Assembly (NCBI GenBank): GCA_024449915.1
Contig: JAMZAV010000167.1
Coordinates: forward strand, 682,001 to 746,000
Direction: 5' to 3'
Source: Sweltsa coloradensis
Lineage: Eukaryota > Arthropoda > Insecta > Plecoptera > Chloroperlidae
DNA: 64,000 nt
The position numbers and the translations under genes are program-made. Position 1 is the first letter of the stretch, and every line of letters begins with the position of its first letter. Positions 1 to 11,435 of the stretch are shown piece by piece. The notes under the pieces were generated by a model. It searched no databases and was not told the origin of the DNA. It saw only the letters and a list, made by a program, of their open reading frames with translations.

Positions 1-2026
1 GTGAGTCTTTGTCTTCAGAAGATAAAAAACAAATAAAAAATAAATACGAAATTAAACACTCGTGGAACTTTGACCGACCTTGAGTTCTTGTTGTCATTGA
101 CTCAGATTCAGACTTCTTCTACGTCTCCATCAATATCATAGACACGTTTCAATGCAAGAATATTTTTGGGAAACACATTTAAATTTGGTAAAATATGCTA
201 CAGACTATTTATCATATAAAATGTGTACGTATCTAATTGCCTTCGTGAGAACAATTTCTTGTATTCTAACGAATTGTAAATAAAAATAAAAAAAAACTTA
301 GAATTGCATGTGCATGCATGCCAAAAGAAACATCTGCGGAAGTTTTTAAAGATGTGGGTGGTTACAGCATTGCTTTCACCACCAAGATGATGCAATTCAA
401 GGCTCGAGGAAAGAAATCTGACATTTTGATAGCAAATAAGTCGTGCTTGCTTACAATGTGTTTGGAGGAACTGTACTCGCACACAGCAAGCCTGCAGTCG
501 TGTAGCCTCCGAGTCCGACCAGCAACCGGTCGACAACCGTTGCACTCACTCGGTACAAAAAGATGTTTGTTCAAATTTACACACACCTAACGGTAAACAC
601 AAGGAAAATAATCGTAATGCTTTGCTTACTCTGTGTTAAAAGGTATAAATACATGAAACGAACTCGGGAAAAACACGATACATCACGAACTGCACCAGGC
701 AGCTAATCAAGCCTGGATAATGTAAACAGGACACGAATTTAGATTGTTTTGCTACGAGCCCGTAAAATACTAGCAATAAAAGTTTTCTGGACAGAAAGAG
801 TTTCGGCAATTTTCCATCTTTGTTAGGTTATAGCCGCTTTATGTAATAATAGTTTTTCTATTTCAAAAAGGCGTGTAGTAGGGTCGAGGCTAAGTTAGGC
901 AGCTTATTATCTCAACTGTCTGTTTCTTAAATATATGCTTGAAAATAATTCAATTACAATACATTATTGTGCGTGAATTAGGGAGGGCTTGAATTTCTCT
1001 AAGTTTCTGTGTCTAACTATGCTTTAATATCTAGACCAATAATGTGCGTATTGGGACCTGAATTGAGGATCTTCAAAGTTACTTATCAGACAAATTTATA
1101 TGTTGTTTTTTACGTTTTTACTGACGAATGTTTATGTACTTTTGTTATTATTTATTTTGCTACAGTACTTGTAAAAAACACAATTTAGTTAACCAAAAAA
1201 TGCATTAGCTGTGGGGCTATAGTACACGATACCGAGATAGCTCTTACAAGCCCCTGGCGAGTGGGCGCACGTAGTTTCAATCCCTGAAGGTAAGTTCTAA
1301 ATGAAGAGCGTCGTCGTCGTCGAACATTGAATAGTGATGTCGGTAAGTGGCATATGAGACTAGAGCACGGTGCACACGACCTGTTGAAGCGACCTAATTT
1401 TCAGAGACACTTTACGACGATCGTATAACGTTGGACCGTAAAACCCCATCAACTCTGTATAACTCGAATGGCGATGTTCTATTTCGATCACAAGAAATCT
1501 ATTCCCGATACAACAAAAGAATTCGCAAACAAAATCAGTATTTTATTGATATAACTTTTTTTATAAAATGTGTTTACTTTACGGCTAGGTGCTCATGAAC
1601 ACCGAATAGACAAAATTAGGTTTCAAATTTCAATTACAAAAATGTACGTCCACTGCAGCGATACTAGTATGTATGGATACATTTATTTTGGCTACTAGAA
1701 ATCTCAGCTTATACCTTGTTGTCGACTTGTCCTTCGTAGGCTCAATCGTGGCAAGGTGCAAAATTAACCAAGTACTCTAAACAAACCGAATCTTACAACG
1801 GAACAAGGATACGATTTCATTTTACGAATCCATCACTACCAAGGCCGTTTCTTCATATAAAAGGTCAAATTAGTTAGAGAAGCGATAAAATGGAAAGCCT
1901 AAATTAAATTATGAATAATTTGTTTACAAGATGTCGAATTATTAGATTAGGCTGAATCCGTAAAATTTCCGCGTTCAACGAAAACACGTGCAGAAGTCTT
2001 GGAGAAATTAGCTAAACAAGTCCGGG
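1..2026. other. Anonymous AT-rich DNA, no gene recognised
   Basis: No repeat family or recognisable protein was found here. Overlapping short frames on both strands around 200-590 (up to 115 codons) have no domain, no codon-usage signature and resemble chance frames. A short GTC-rich run lies near 1309-1322. The first bases, GTGAGT, match a splice donor consensus, but no upstream exon is visible, so no claim is made. Confidence 0.5.
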
Positions 2027-2306
2027 TGCGGGAGTACCGAAGGCAACAGATTGCCGGAGAAAGATGCACAATTATAAATAAAAATTGTGTTTTGGTGGAG
2101 GTGCCGGGTTCAATAAAATCTTCTTTTTGAGTGACGTAAACCCCTTTCTTCTGAACTCCAGGGTCACAAAAACAGCAAGTATCATCCTTGTTGAAGAGAA
2201 ACGTTAGCGAACACTAAATGCATGTCAAGCGGAGGTCATGTTCAGTGTATATCGTGAGAAGTGACACGTGCATACGGACGGACGGGCAGGAGAACTTCTA
2301 CCCTAG
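2027..2306 (+). mobile_element. Family C non-autonomous TIR element, diverged copy
   Basis: This copy has the family order: a start resembling GGGAGCGAAG (here GCGGGAGTACCGAAGG), a CAGATTG box, the hallmark TTGGTGGAGGTGCCGGGT at 2092-2109, a TCATGTT...ATCGTGAGA block near 2238-2260, a GACGGACGG run near 2276-2285, and a degraded inverted end AGAACTTCTACCCT. It contains no reading frame. It aligns by eye with copies at 19.7, 21.7, 47.9 and 48.4 kb. The superfamily is unknown; the inverted ends suggest a DNA-transposon derivative (MITE). Confidence 0.6.
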
Positions 2307-4185
2307 TAAATCAAATATTGATGGAAAACTGTGCAATACATTTTGCATTAGCCTTGTAAATTATTAACCCATATTATCGACTTACTTTTAATTTTAACAA
2401 ACAATGATATACCAAGTTGAGTAAGTCCAAATACTCCAAAATGCATCTACTATTGTTATTGTTATAATATTATACTTTTATTACTGTTTTATTTATATTA
2501 TTTATTTATATATAAATAAGGGCCTATACATGTTTTGTTTTAAGCTTTCGTGATCCAAGGTTTAAAGTTAAACCTAGCTTCACGGAAAATATCACGCATC
2601 ATGTGTTGATATATTAATATATTGAGTTTTATAAACATTGTGAGAGATTTTTTTTTCGTAAAGCTAGTTTTTTAACATAAATATTTATTTTTAATTTTAT
2701 TTATTATACTATTATTATCCTATTCTACGTTGTCCACATCAAAGGTTTCATGCTCGTTTGGAAAGGGAAACGTGGCAAGTAGACGTGACATTTGAAATAC
2801 CATCATTAAAACTTGGCCTTCTATTCACCCACACCAACGCCCACGCCAAAACCGAATCGCATAGGCCTAGGCCTACCAATACATTCATTTTACCAGGTGT
2901 AAGTACGGAAGCAATAAAGTGGAGACAACTTCTTATTGTTATCCACACAAAATTAAGAACGAGGTTATTTTTTTAATCGTCAGCGTCGATTCGTGCACCG
3001 GTGTTTAATTAGAACCACAGCTAAAAATTACTTATTTACATCATTTAGAAGAACATGAAATTAGTCAAATCACCATTAGAAGGAGGAGATAAACGGTGGA
3101 TAATGAATATGGCAAAAAAATGAACACATTATTATACAAACTTGAGAGATCCTAAACAGTTCTGAGCGTTTTTATCCATAATTTGAATGGGACTGGGTGC
3201 AAATAGGATTAAGTTTTAAACAATGCATGCACAATTACTATGAAAACTATTTCAATATCGTTATAACTTTATTCACAGCCATTGCGAAAAGCAAATCTAA
3301 TTCCTTCGGAAAAAATGTAATCTAATTACGGAAATGTTTAAGAAAAACTCTCATTGTCCGCTTGATTCTCCTGCCATATGCATTTATCATTGTGATGGCA
3401 GTTAAGTAGGATGCTGGCCGAAGCTGTGAGGTAGATGGCACCTCTTAGTTTCAAGGAGAGGTTGATAACCTTGCCCCGCGCAACTTGGGACCTGTTAATG
3501 TCCGTATCTTTCAGACGCTACTGGGCGTCTACGCTTTATTATTGTTCTGATCTTGAGTTGGTGGTGCGCCCAATGAGGACTTGTAATAGCAAAACAATTT
3601 CATGTGTAGGACGCTAGGCATATCACGATGTGATAAGTTTGTTCTTGTTCCAGACATATTGAGTTATGCGGCACATAGAAATAAGAAAATATAGTTAAGA
3701 TAAAAATATATTGAATCTTCAAATAACGTATAACTGAGACGCTCGATATGAGGGCTTGTTTCTAAATATCCCGATTTCAAATATGATTAATCAAGTTCTA
3801 GGTGATTGATTAGTCATGAACCTCCAATCTTCCAGTGGTGGACTACTTTATTCGTATCCAAATAATGTTACCTGAATGAAGAAAAACATTCAATCAATTT
3901 TTAATACGAGTAAGGTCTAGTCACGAGTGTTCTTGAGAATGTAAAAATGTGCAATAATTTTTTTAATATAGTCTAGGCCCTATATCAGACAGTTCAGGCC
4001 TGGGGTTTATGAACACAAATAGATTATTTATGTTTTATTGTACATGTGCCTTAGTATTTTTAAAATCCATATAATAATGAAATAATAATTTGAACATTAT
4101 CTTTTTGGATGCGTTTTGATAGGTAATACCTTGTTATTATCGTGCAAGGTCTAAACACATCAATATGGAAAACTATCTTGATAAA
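2307..4185. other. Anonymous AT-rich DNA
   Basis: No gene or repeat was recognised. AGGCCTAGGCCTAC near 2863-2876 is a short palindromic simple repeat common in invertebrate genomes. A 60-codon frame at 3435-3617 has no recognisable domain and is not called. Confidence 0.45.
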
Positions 4186-4949
4186 TTGGATGAGCGTAGC
4201 GAGCGGAGCGTAGCGAGCGAAGCGAAGATTCCATTTCACTACACTGGAGAAAAAAATCCGTTTTTTTTTGTTGTATTTTTGTGTTTGTCCACACGATTCC
4301 GGCTAAACCAATACTCCGATTGCGATGAAATTTTGTGGAGGTCTTCGAAATCTCTGAACTTAGAACTGCCACGTTTTTGAGCACAATCGGAAAATTATTT
4401 CTCATGAAAATCGAAATTTTACGATTTTTTTCGATTTTTTAAAAATTTCTTCGACTTACAATACCTACATGCTTTGTCCGATTGTAATGCTTTTTCAAAG
4501 AACCTTAATTTTTATGAATTGATATATTCATGTGAAATTTGAGCGTTATCAAAAAACTATTTTTTTACGAAAATCACAATTTCACGACTTTTTTCGATTT
4601 TTAAAATTTCTTCGGTTTATAACATCTACATGCTTTATCCTATTGTAATGATTTTTTCACAGAACCTTAATTCTATGAATTAATATATTCGTGTAAAATT
4701 TGTGCGCAATCGAATAATTATTTCTTATGAAAATTTCAATATTACGATTTTTCCTTTTTTTAAATTACGATTAATTAAAAAAAATTAAAATTTAAGTATT
4801 TTTTTAAAAATTTATTTAATTTTAAAAAAAATCTTCAACTAAGTAATGATTTTTTCACAGAACAACAGAAAATCCGCATAACACATGGCAGCTCAATGCA
4901 CCAATTACGCTCATCCAACAACGCGGCGGGACTTAAGCGTTTTCCTAGT
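4186..4949 (+). mobile_element. Family A Helitron/HINE-like element, copy A1
   Basis: The element begins TTGGATGAGCGTA, followed by a GCGTAGCGA-type microsatellite, an ATTCCATTTCACTACACTGG block and a T-rich run. It then has two roughly 160-bp internal repeat units, each with a CCTACATGCTTT-type box and a TCACAGAACCTT-type box. It closes with the inverted partner TACGCTCATCCAA (4906-4918), a CAACGCGG...AAGCGTT hairpin and CTAG, followed by T. Subterminal inverted repeats, internal tandem repeats, a 3' hairpin and a CTAG|T end match non-autonomous Helitron/Helentron (HINE/DINE-1) architecture. No Rep/helicase is encoded. The Helitron assignment is inference from these ends. Confidence 0.7.
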
Positions 4950-5677
4950 TTTAATTAAAACACCTTGTCTGAGAGACTGAGATAGCCCTAGAGCTAAAAA
5001 TAAACTATTGACTGATATCAATTCAAATCAATTTTAATGTATTTTGATTAATTTTTATCTTATCATTTTCGTCAAAAGACATGCTATCTTAAATGTAAGT
5101 TTGTTATTTTAATTTTAGTTTCATTTACGATGGATGTAGGACACAAATGTGTAAGGACTTCAGGTTCGCTTCCTGCATCCACTTCATATTGTTAAACTGA
5201 TACATATTATGTAATGTTTACTTATGAATAAATAATAATAGTAATTTTTAAAAAAATAACAAACTATTCTATTTAGCCTACAAACGATTAGAGTTATTTT
5301 AGAAAACATTGACCTACCTCTGCAACGTGTTAAAGTTTGCGTTTACCGCCAATTAAAAGAAACTAATTATTCGTTTGCAGGTAGCCTACTTGGGCGGATA
5401 GTTAATTTTCTAAACTTGGAAACAAAGAGAACAATAAACAACATTTGCGATGATAATGCGAACAATTGATCTTTACAATTACTGATTGTTGGTGTAAGCT
5501 GACAAAAACACACACAATTAGGTTTAATATTCGATATGGAGACTTTCAAAGGTCGTCAAGATTTAATGAATACCTTACCATTGAATTTGAATCTCATAAC
5601 AATCACATTGCATATAATATATATATGCAATATTATAAAACATAAAAAAACATACAAACATATTATGTTAAACCTTA
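4950..5677. other. Anonymous AT-rich DNA between elements
   Basis: This is mostly low-complexity AT-rich sequence. It contains a small tRNA-like hairpin (listed separately at 5132-5180). No coding signal is seen; a 60-codon minus-strand frame at 5367-5549 is not supported by any motif. Confidence 0.45.
5132..5180 (+). other. Shortened tRNA-like hairpin fragment
   Basis: GGATGTAGG at the start pairs with CCTGCATCC at the end (eight of nine positions plus a wobble), and a CAGG-TTCGCTT-CCTG arm resembles a T-arm with the B-box core GGTTCG. At 49 nt there is no room for normal D and anticodon arms. It is probably a relic of a tRNA-derived SINE or a chance hairpin. Confidence 0.25.
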
Positions 5678-6053
5678 ACACACATAACAAAAACTTGTAG
5701 AAATACAGCCAAACCTTACACACTCAAAAGGAATGAGATCTAAAAAAAGGGCCAAGCTCATCTACCCTTCCACATAAACGTACAGTGTCCCATAACAGCA
5801 TCCTCGAAAAGCTTTTCAAAATAGAATTTGCGATTATTAATTTAACGTAATAGTTTATCAAAGTTCTTTTTTTGTAATTAATTTAAACGTAAACATGCAA
5901 ATTCTATTTTGCCAAGCTTTTCGAGGATGCTGTTATGGGACACTGTACGTTTATGTGGAAGGGTAGATGAGCTTGGCCCTTTTTTTAGATCTCATTCCTT
6001 TTGAGTGTGTAAGGTTTGGCTGTATTTCTACAAGTTTTGTTTATGTGTGTGAT
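5678..6053. repeat. Large palindrome at the core of E1
   Basis: The left arm begins CACACATAACAAAAACTTGT and the right arm ends with its reverse complement. The arms of roughly 165-170 bp are nearly identical over the GGGCCAAGCTCATCTACCC and CAGCATCCTCGAAAAGCTT boxes. The AT-rich centre is near 5860. Related palindromes occupy the centres of E2 (about 43.3 kb) and E3 (about 45.6 kb). Confidence 0.85.
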
Positions 6054-7320
6054 CTCATTACTTTTTCAAGTTCCATTACAAAATTATTTGCTAAAATATA
6101 ATATTTTTATCAAAGTTGATTTAAATTCTATGGTATTAGCAGTAACAATATAGGATGTAAAATATCTAGACCCGGATTCATGTACATCCTGGGTATAGGT
6201 GGTATAACCATGGTATAACGACGGTATAAGGACTGGACCCCAATTCTTGAGTTCGTGGGAGATGAGTTGAAAACGCAATTTGAAAACGAAGTCGTTTTCG
6301 TTTTCGAAGGAATTGGTATTCTTGAACGGTATCGTGGAAAACGTCATGGGTTGTGAGTTGAAAGCATTGATATTAAACCCTATGGTTGAATCACGAAATC
6401 CAAACACTTTAAAAAGATTTGCGTATAGCAAAGAGCTCGAAAAAGTTCTATATTTATTCTAGATGGCAGTGCCTTCATAAACGCGGGCCAATCGAAAGAC
6501 AAGTTGTATGAAATGATTTGATTGTTGCAATTATGTAAACAAACAGTTGATCAAGTTCATATCAAAACAATGTTGTGCTGGCATAGGGTTGGCTAGGCTT
6601 GTCAAACATGTAATGTAAGTATGAATTTTACTAGTCCTATAGCCAAATGGAACTTTAGACCTACACTGTTGTATTATAAATAATTTTCTACATCTGGGCC
6701 TAGGCCAGGGACGGTTTCTGATTTGTTTTATGAGAGTATAATGACACCTTTTCTCGTTCCACACAAAGAAGAAAATTTGTAAATGTCCGCCATTTGTTTA
6801 CGTATCGCACTTTCCCGCCTAACTCTGCTTATACCGTCAACAAGTGTCAAGTAACTATGGTTACTTGTTGATTATATGCCAAGTGTTTAAGGCTTATTTT
6901 AAAACCTTTATTTGGAAGCCTTCCAACAAACTTTTTCAACTTTTTTTTTCAAAAGAGACTATCATTCTATAACCTTAATGTCCATGTAAAATATGAACAT
7001 TGTAGCCCCACCCGTCTGGTCAGAATCGCGGGCCGACGTATTAGATGTTAGCAGTAGCTAGCAGTAGCTAACATCCTTAAAGTGATTTTGAGCATGTTTG
7101 AAGACATTTTTTTACCAAGAAGGAATGGTCGTACCCCAATAAAATTTGGCATGTGTTGTCAGGTACCTAAATCCCCTCGATTGTGATAGTTTTCAAGTTC
7201 ACATCACGTTACATGACGGCTGGGTAACACCTCGAAATCACCCCAACTCTGCTTGGTGTATAAGGTGCTTGAGTGTGTAGCGCACCGCGGCTTGGCTGCG
7301 GCGCCCTAACGGGCACCTAG
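5678..7320 (+). mobile_element. Foldback element family E, copy E1 (left arm truncated)
   Basis: The unit starts with a 376-bp palindrome (5678-6053) and continues through about 1.27 kb of non-coding sequence. It ends in GCGCCCTAACGGGCACCTAG, with a small GCCC/GGGC hairpin just before CTAG. The same 1.2-kb arm occurs inverted at 42.1-43.1 kb and direct at 43.5-44.7 kb, so E1 is a foldback element that has lost most of its left arm. An inner inverted repeat, CAACAAGTGTCAAGTAAC / GTTACTTGTTG, lies at 6838-6870. No open frame with a recognisable domain spans it. Confidence 0.7.
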
Positions 7321-7567
7321 ATTTAAGCCATAAAAAGTGTCAATTAAATTAATTGGATATACATCATGTTGAAAAATTCAAATACAAAACAAAAATATTT
7401 AAATCCGAAACCAAAATTTTCGTAATGATCATTATCATCACACACTCAATATCGACCGTACACAATTAATTATTCGAACACAAATAATATTCCTACAAAT
7501 AGAGAGAAAATGTCTCCTTGTTAACGCGAACCAATTGTGAAATAGAAATACAGATATGATGTAGCCT

Positions 7568-8444
7568 CAGTAAGAGTCTTCACGAGACAGGCATGTACAC
7601 TAGGGTGGGCCGAAAAAAATCTTTTTTTTTTTTAAAGTCGTAATACCGCGGAAAAGTTGCGAATTGTGGAGACTAAATTTTTTTTTAAAATTAAAAAATC
7701 GGATCATATCTTCCGGTCGCGCATGTGCTCTAAAGTTTTCCAAAATTTTGAAAAATTCACATTTTTACGATTATTTTTAACATTTTAAATTAGCCTCCTC
7801 CCGAATGTAAAAGCTCGAATTTGTCATATTTTAAATTTTCTTCTATGTTAAAAATATTAAAAATTATCGTAAAAATGTGAATTTTTCAAAATTTAGGAAA
7901 AGTTTAGAGCACATGCGCGACCGGAAGATATAAACCGATTTAAAAAAAAATAAATAAAAAATAGTCTCCACAATTCGCAACTTTTCCGCGGTATTACGAC
8001 TTTAAAAAAAAAATGTTGTTTTTCGGCCCACCCTATATGTACACGGCACGCTCGTACAACGCTCTGGAGAAAAATTGATACTACATACGAGAATTCTAAA
8101 ATGCACATGACACAGATATTTTTATGTAGAACAAAATACAACAAACAGAATTGATGTATGTAATAAACCATACTGTACACCATGGTTACGCATAAAGTCG
8201 ACGCGACGGGATCAAGAAGAGGATGCTCCCGTCGCGTTGACTTTACGTGTAACAATGGTGAATAGTTGGGTTTATGACATAAAGCAATTCTGTTTGTTGT
8301 ATGTTGTTCTGCATAAAAATATCTGTGTCATGTGCATTTTAGAATTCGCGTATGTAGTTTAAATTTTTCCCCAGAGCGTTGTACATTTAATTTGAGTGCT
8401 TACGAGCGTGCCGAGTATATTTTTTTTCTCGTGAAGATTCTGAA
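7568..8444. repeat. Interrupted palindromic element with a nested MITE in its left arm
   Basis: The outer arms match in inverted orientation: GTCTTCACGAGA near 7576 pairs with TCTCGTGAAGATT near 8437, and the block with CGGCACGCTCGTA, CAACGCTCTGG and AAATGCACATGACACAGAT (8046-8150) pairs with 8285-8420. The centre is near 8218, where GTCGACGCGACGGGA faces TCCCGTCGCGTTGAC. The left arm is split at 7601-8035 by a separate palindromic insert, so this element was present first. No coding capacity is seen. Confidence 0.8.
7603..8033. mobile_element. TA-flanked palindromic MITE
   Basis: Inverted termini GGGTGGGCCGAAAAA and its complement are flanked by TA on both sides (7601-7602 and 8034-8035). 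The arms extend about 190 bp and include AAAGTCGTAATACCGCGG, GAATTGTGGAGACTA and CGCGCATGTGCTCTAAA, with a short AT-rich loop. A TA target duplication and long terminal inverted repeats suit a Tc1/mariner-type non-autonomous element, which is inference. It sits inside the left arm of another palindrome. Confidence 0.7.
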
Positions 8445-8689
8445 ATGAATAACTAACATAAATTTGTAATAAGAGTCTACCAATATAAAATATTATAATT
8501 ATCATTTTTTTTCAGTGGATACAAGATTTTAAATAAGACGAAGCCAATCGTATCGGTGCCGACGCCATCTATATTATATTTATATTTTATTATCCTTGCA
8601 AATATGTGGTTACATGGTGGCAAGTTCCTAAAATTAACATTTTAAAATTGTACAAAAATATAACATTCACATTCATTTTTCTTCATATC
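8445..8689. other. AT-rich spacer
   Basis: The stretch holds no recognised gene. It may include part of the LINE 3' untranslated region on the minus strand, whose exact end cannot be fixed here. Confidence 0.35.
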
Positions 8690-9938
8690 TTATAGGTATT
8701 ACATCTAAGACACCATCATCAAAGCAACATCAAACATCAATCAAATCAAATCTACATCAGATCCAAATCAATATCCTCCAAACACCTTCTAAACATTTTT
8801 ACCGAGGATTCCTCAACAGCTGCTGCTGGCAATTGATTCCATTCTACAATATTGTTCTATTTAAAAAAGACCACTTCCCAACATCCTTCTTTTTTAGTTT
8901 ACATTTCAATTTCAGGTCATGGTCTTTCCTCCCTTTGTATAATCCTTTTTCAATTTTATTGCTTATCTCATTCCATCCCTGTATTCCATTCATAGCACGA
9001 AACAGGTTGCACAGCCTGTTTCTCCCTCTCCGTAATTTTAAAGAATCCCATCCTAAACCTTCTATCATTTCATTTACACTGTCATACGTTCTTATCCTCC
9101 TTCCCTTGGAATCAGTTACCCATCTCCACCTTTTGACCTTCCCAGTTACTCTCCTTGCTGCTAATCTCTGTACTTTGTTTAGGGCTTTGATATGACCGTC
9201 CTTATAAGGGTCCCATATAGCACTTGCATATTCCAATATTGGTCTTATAAGAGATTTATATGCTTTATCCTTAATTTTTGTGTGAACCCCTTGTAGCTGC
9301 CTCATTACAAAATTTAGAGCTTGTATTGACTTTTTACTTACATATTCCACATGATGCCCCAATCCAAATTGTTATCTATGAACACTCCCAAGTATTTGTA
9401 ATTGATGACAACATCTAGTGTTTTACCACACAGCTTATAGTTTATTTCCGCTTTTTTCTTTGCTCTATTAAATGAAATAACCTTACATTTACTCACATTT
9501 AAACCCAATTTATTTATATCTACCCATTTTTCAATAACTGTTAAATCTTCTTTAATTATAAGAACATCTTCTTCTTCCTTTATTTCCCTATATAACACCC
9601 CATCATCCGCAAAAAGTCGAATTTTGGATTTTATTCCTACTTGTATGTCATCTATAAATATAATAAACAAATTTGGTCCTAGCACACTGCCTTGAGGTAC
9701 TCCTGAAGTGACATTAATCTCTTCAGAAATTACATTTCCCACTCTGACTCTTTGAGTTCTATTTTCTCAGAAATTCCCCAACCCAGTTCACAATTTTACT
9801 ATTTCTTATTTTGTTTCCAAACTTCTCCATCAAAAGCTTATGAGTTACTTTATCAAATGCTTTTTGAAAATCTATAAATATTGCATCAATCCTACCATTA
9901 TTATCAAGTGTGTCAGCTATCCATCGACGAGCAATCAC
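8690..9938 (-). mobile_element. 5'-truncated jockey/CR1-type LINE fragment
   Basis: On the minus strand this segment carries the middle and C-terminal part of a non-LTR retrotransposon ORF2: reverse transcriptase from motif A to the end of the protein, then an AT-rich 3' region. It stops abruptly at about 9938 on the 5' side, which is usual for incomplete target-primed reverse transcription. The 3' boundary near 8690 is uncertain because no poly-A tail or target duplication was identified. No endonuclease or ORF1 portion is present. Confidence 0.8.
8752..9936 (-). pseudogene. LINE reverse transcriptase pseudogene, partial
   Basis: The translated pieces contain RT motif A, FIDFQKAFDKV (about 9848-9880), the SGVPQGSVLGP box (about 9680-9711) and the catalytic FADD (9602-9613). 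Downstream are the typical post-RT features: KVQRLAARRVTGK, LGWDSLKLRR, and an EWNQLP-type C-terminus. Reading continuity is broken by frameshifts near 9745 (after GEFLRK), near 9355 (at DWG/HHVEYVSKK) and near 8844 (at RTI/EWNQLP), with the likely original stop at 8752-8754. A family ORF2 is usually around 900 residues; about 390 codons remain. It is inactive. The jockey versus CR1 clade is not resolved. Confidence 0.85.
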
Positions 9939-10162
9939 TGGCCAACACGAGATCGGTTTTTAAATAAGAAAACACCAACTCGTAGGGTTGGGCACGATCC
10001 ACCTGAGGGCAATACCAGCAACGACAAGCCTAAATCCGGAACAACCTTAGAATTTACTAATTGCTTCGATGCTAGGACGGCTGGTAAGTCACCATTAGTT
10101 TTTAAATTGTACATGCCCAACCCAAGAATTGAAGAATTTACGTTGACAATCTTCTGCATCTA

Positions 10163-10219
10163 GCAGGATTCAAGCCCGGGGCTTTCTGTATGGGAAGCAA
10201 GCACTAACCCTTTTAGAGC
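10163..10219 (-). repeat. tRNA-like SINE head fragment
   Basis: Read on the minus strand, an A-box-like GGTTAGTGCTTGC is followed about 30 nt later by the B-box-like GGGCTTGAATCCTGC. The cloverleaf is incomplete and no poly-A tail is evident. A related arrangement occurs at 19.4 kb. It is probably a relic of a tRNA-derived SINE. Confidence 0.4.
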
Positions 10220-11335
10220 ATGAGTCTGGGATCCAAACTTTTGCTTTCTACCTTAGAAATTTGAAATTCGTGATTTTTTTCAATAAGTTTAGATTTTTTT
10301 TTATTTTTTAGGTATAAAATGCTCCAAAATTTGATTTGATTTTCAAAAATAAACTTTATTTTCCATATTTTTTACATGTTTAAATTGACTCTACTACAGG
10401 CAACAAAATATCTGAGACATCCCGGAAATGTATGTGCTGTGTTTTTATACACAATTTGTTTTTTGATCAATTAGGGCTACAAAATCCTTCCATCTTTAGA
10501 ATTTAGTGGAGGAAAATTCTATCAATTCCGAATAAAACAAGGCAACATTTTACCCGGGCTAGGTAAAAGTATGAAAAACTGACAGATTTAATTGTGTAGA
10601 TTTTAAAAAGAAGTGGTAAAGTGTGTTAAACACTAACCCATAAAGGGTTTAACCACAAAATGAACAAAAATAATACCAATGAGTAAGTGCTGGAAGTGGT
10701 TTATGTGTGAGTAGATCCTCCCGACTCGTCATGCAGGCCTAGGTCGTCTTTATTTGGTATTTTATTTGTTCGTCACTTGCGGAACTGTGCGCGTCTTTTT
10801 CTTCTTTTCGGCCTCATTAAATTCGTTAAAAAAATTTCATAACGAACAAAGGTAGTCTACTAGAGAATGAAAAGCATTTTGGCTTGAGAATCGCAGAGCA
10901 AGTATAGCTACGGTATACATTGTCATCTCTATGCTCAACTAAAAATCGGGGGAATCGAACCCGACAATTTTATTTTCTGGTTCGGGTTCATGGAAACTCG
11001 GAGAGATCGGGTTCGGACCAAAAACATTTATGCGCGTGCGCTAACTGACAATGATGGGGTAGGGGTATCGAAGAGTGAACATTGTCCTAAATAATAATTT
11101 TTAATTAATGTTATACTTAATAATCTTTGGTTATACTGTGTGGAAAAAAAATTAATTATAGAATTCGCCTCCCTAGTTCCTACCAATCCCTACTGAAATG
11201 CCACAAATGCTACTTCTAATACGCCTGGACATAAATGCGCATATACATAAGAAAATAAAATTATGTTAGGATACATCGGTTGTTTGGGGATTCCTATACA
11301 AACGTGGAGGAGAATTTCTACTAAGTATCCCCCCG
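10220..11335. other. Anonymous AT-rich DNA
   Basis: No gene was recognised. An isolated B-box-like GGTTCGATTCCCCC appears on the minus strand near 10945-10960 without a convincing A-box. The AGGCCTAGG simple palindrome recurs near 10736. Confidence 0.4.
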
Positions 11336-11339
11336 ACCC

Positions 11340-11435
11340 CCTCACGACGGCGGTGGCTCATATATGATTGGGGCTCAGTTCTGAAGCGTTTTACACTATG
11401 ACGCGGGTTCGAATCCCGTACAAGGCATGATTTTC
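11340..11435 (+). repeat. tRNA-like SINE head
   Basis: GGTGGCTCATATATGATTGG is followed by a region ending in a good B-box, GCGGGTTCGAATCCCGT (about 11402-11418), that can form a T-arm. The anticodon region does not fold convincingly. The sequence after it is non-coding with no poly-A tail, so this is a tRNA-derived relic rather than a tRNA gene. Confidence 0.4.

Noticed and set aside
1..6. GTGAGT at the first base as a splice donor
   Set aside because: The upstream exon would lie outside the window, so nothing supports it.
4160..4405. A short minus-strand frame (MRNN...ALKNVAVLSSEIS-type) that recurs in nearly every family A copy
   Set aside because: It lies antisense to the element across the subterminal region, changes length with the A/T run, and its conservation is explained by recent shared ancestry of the copies. 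A dN/dS test over many copies would be needed to reopen it.
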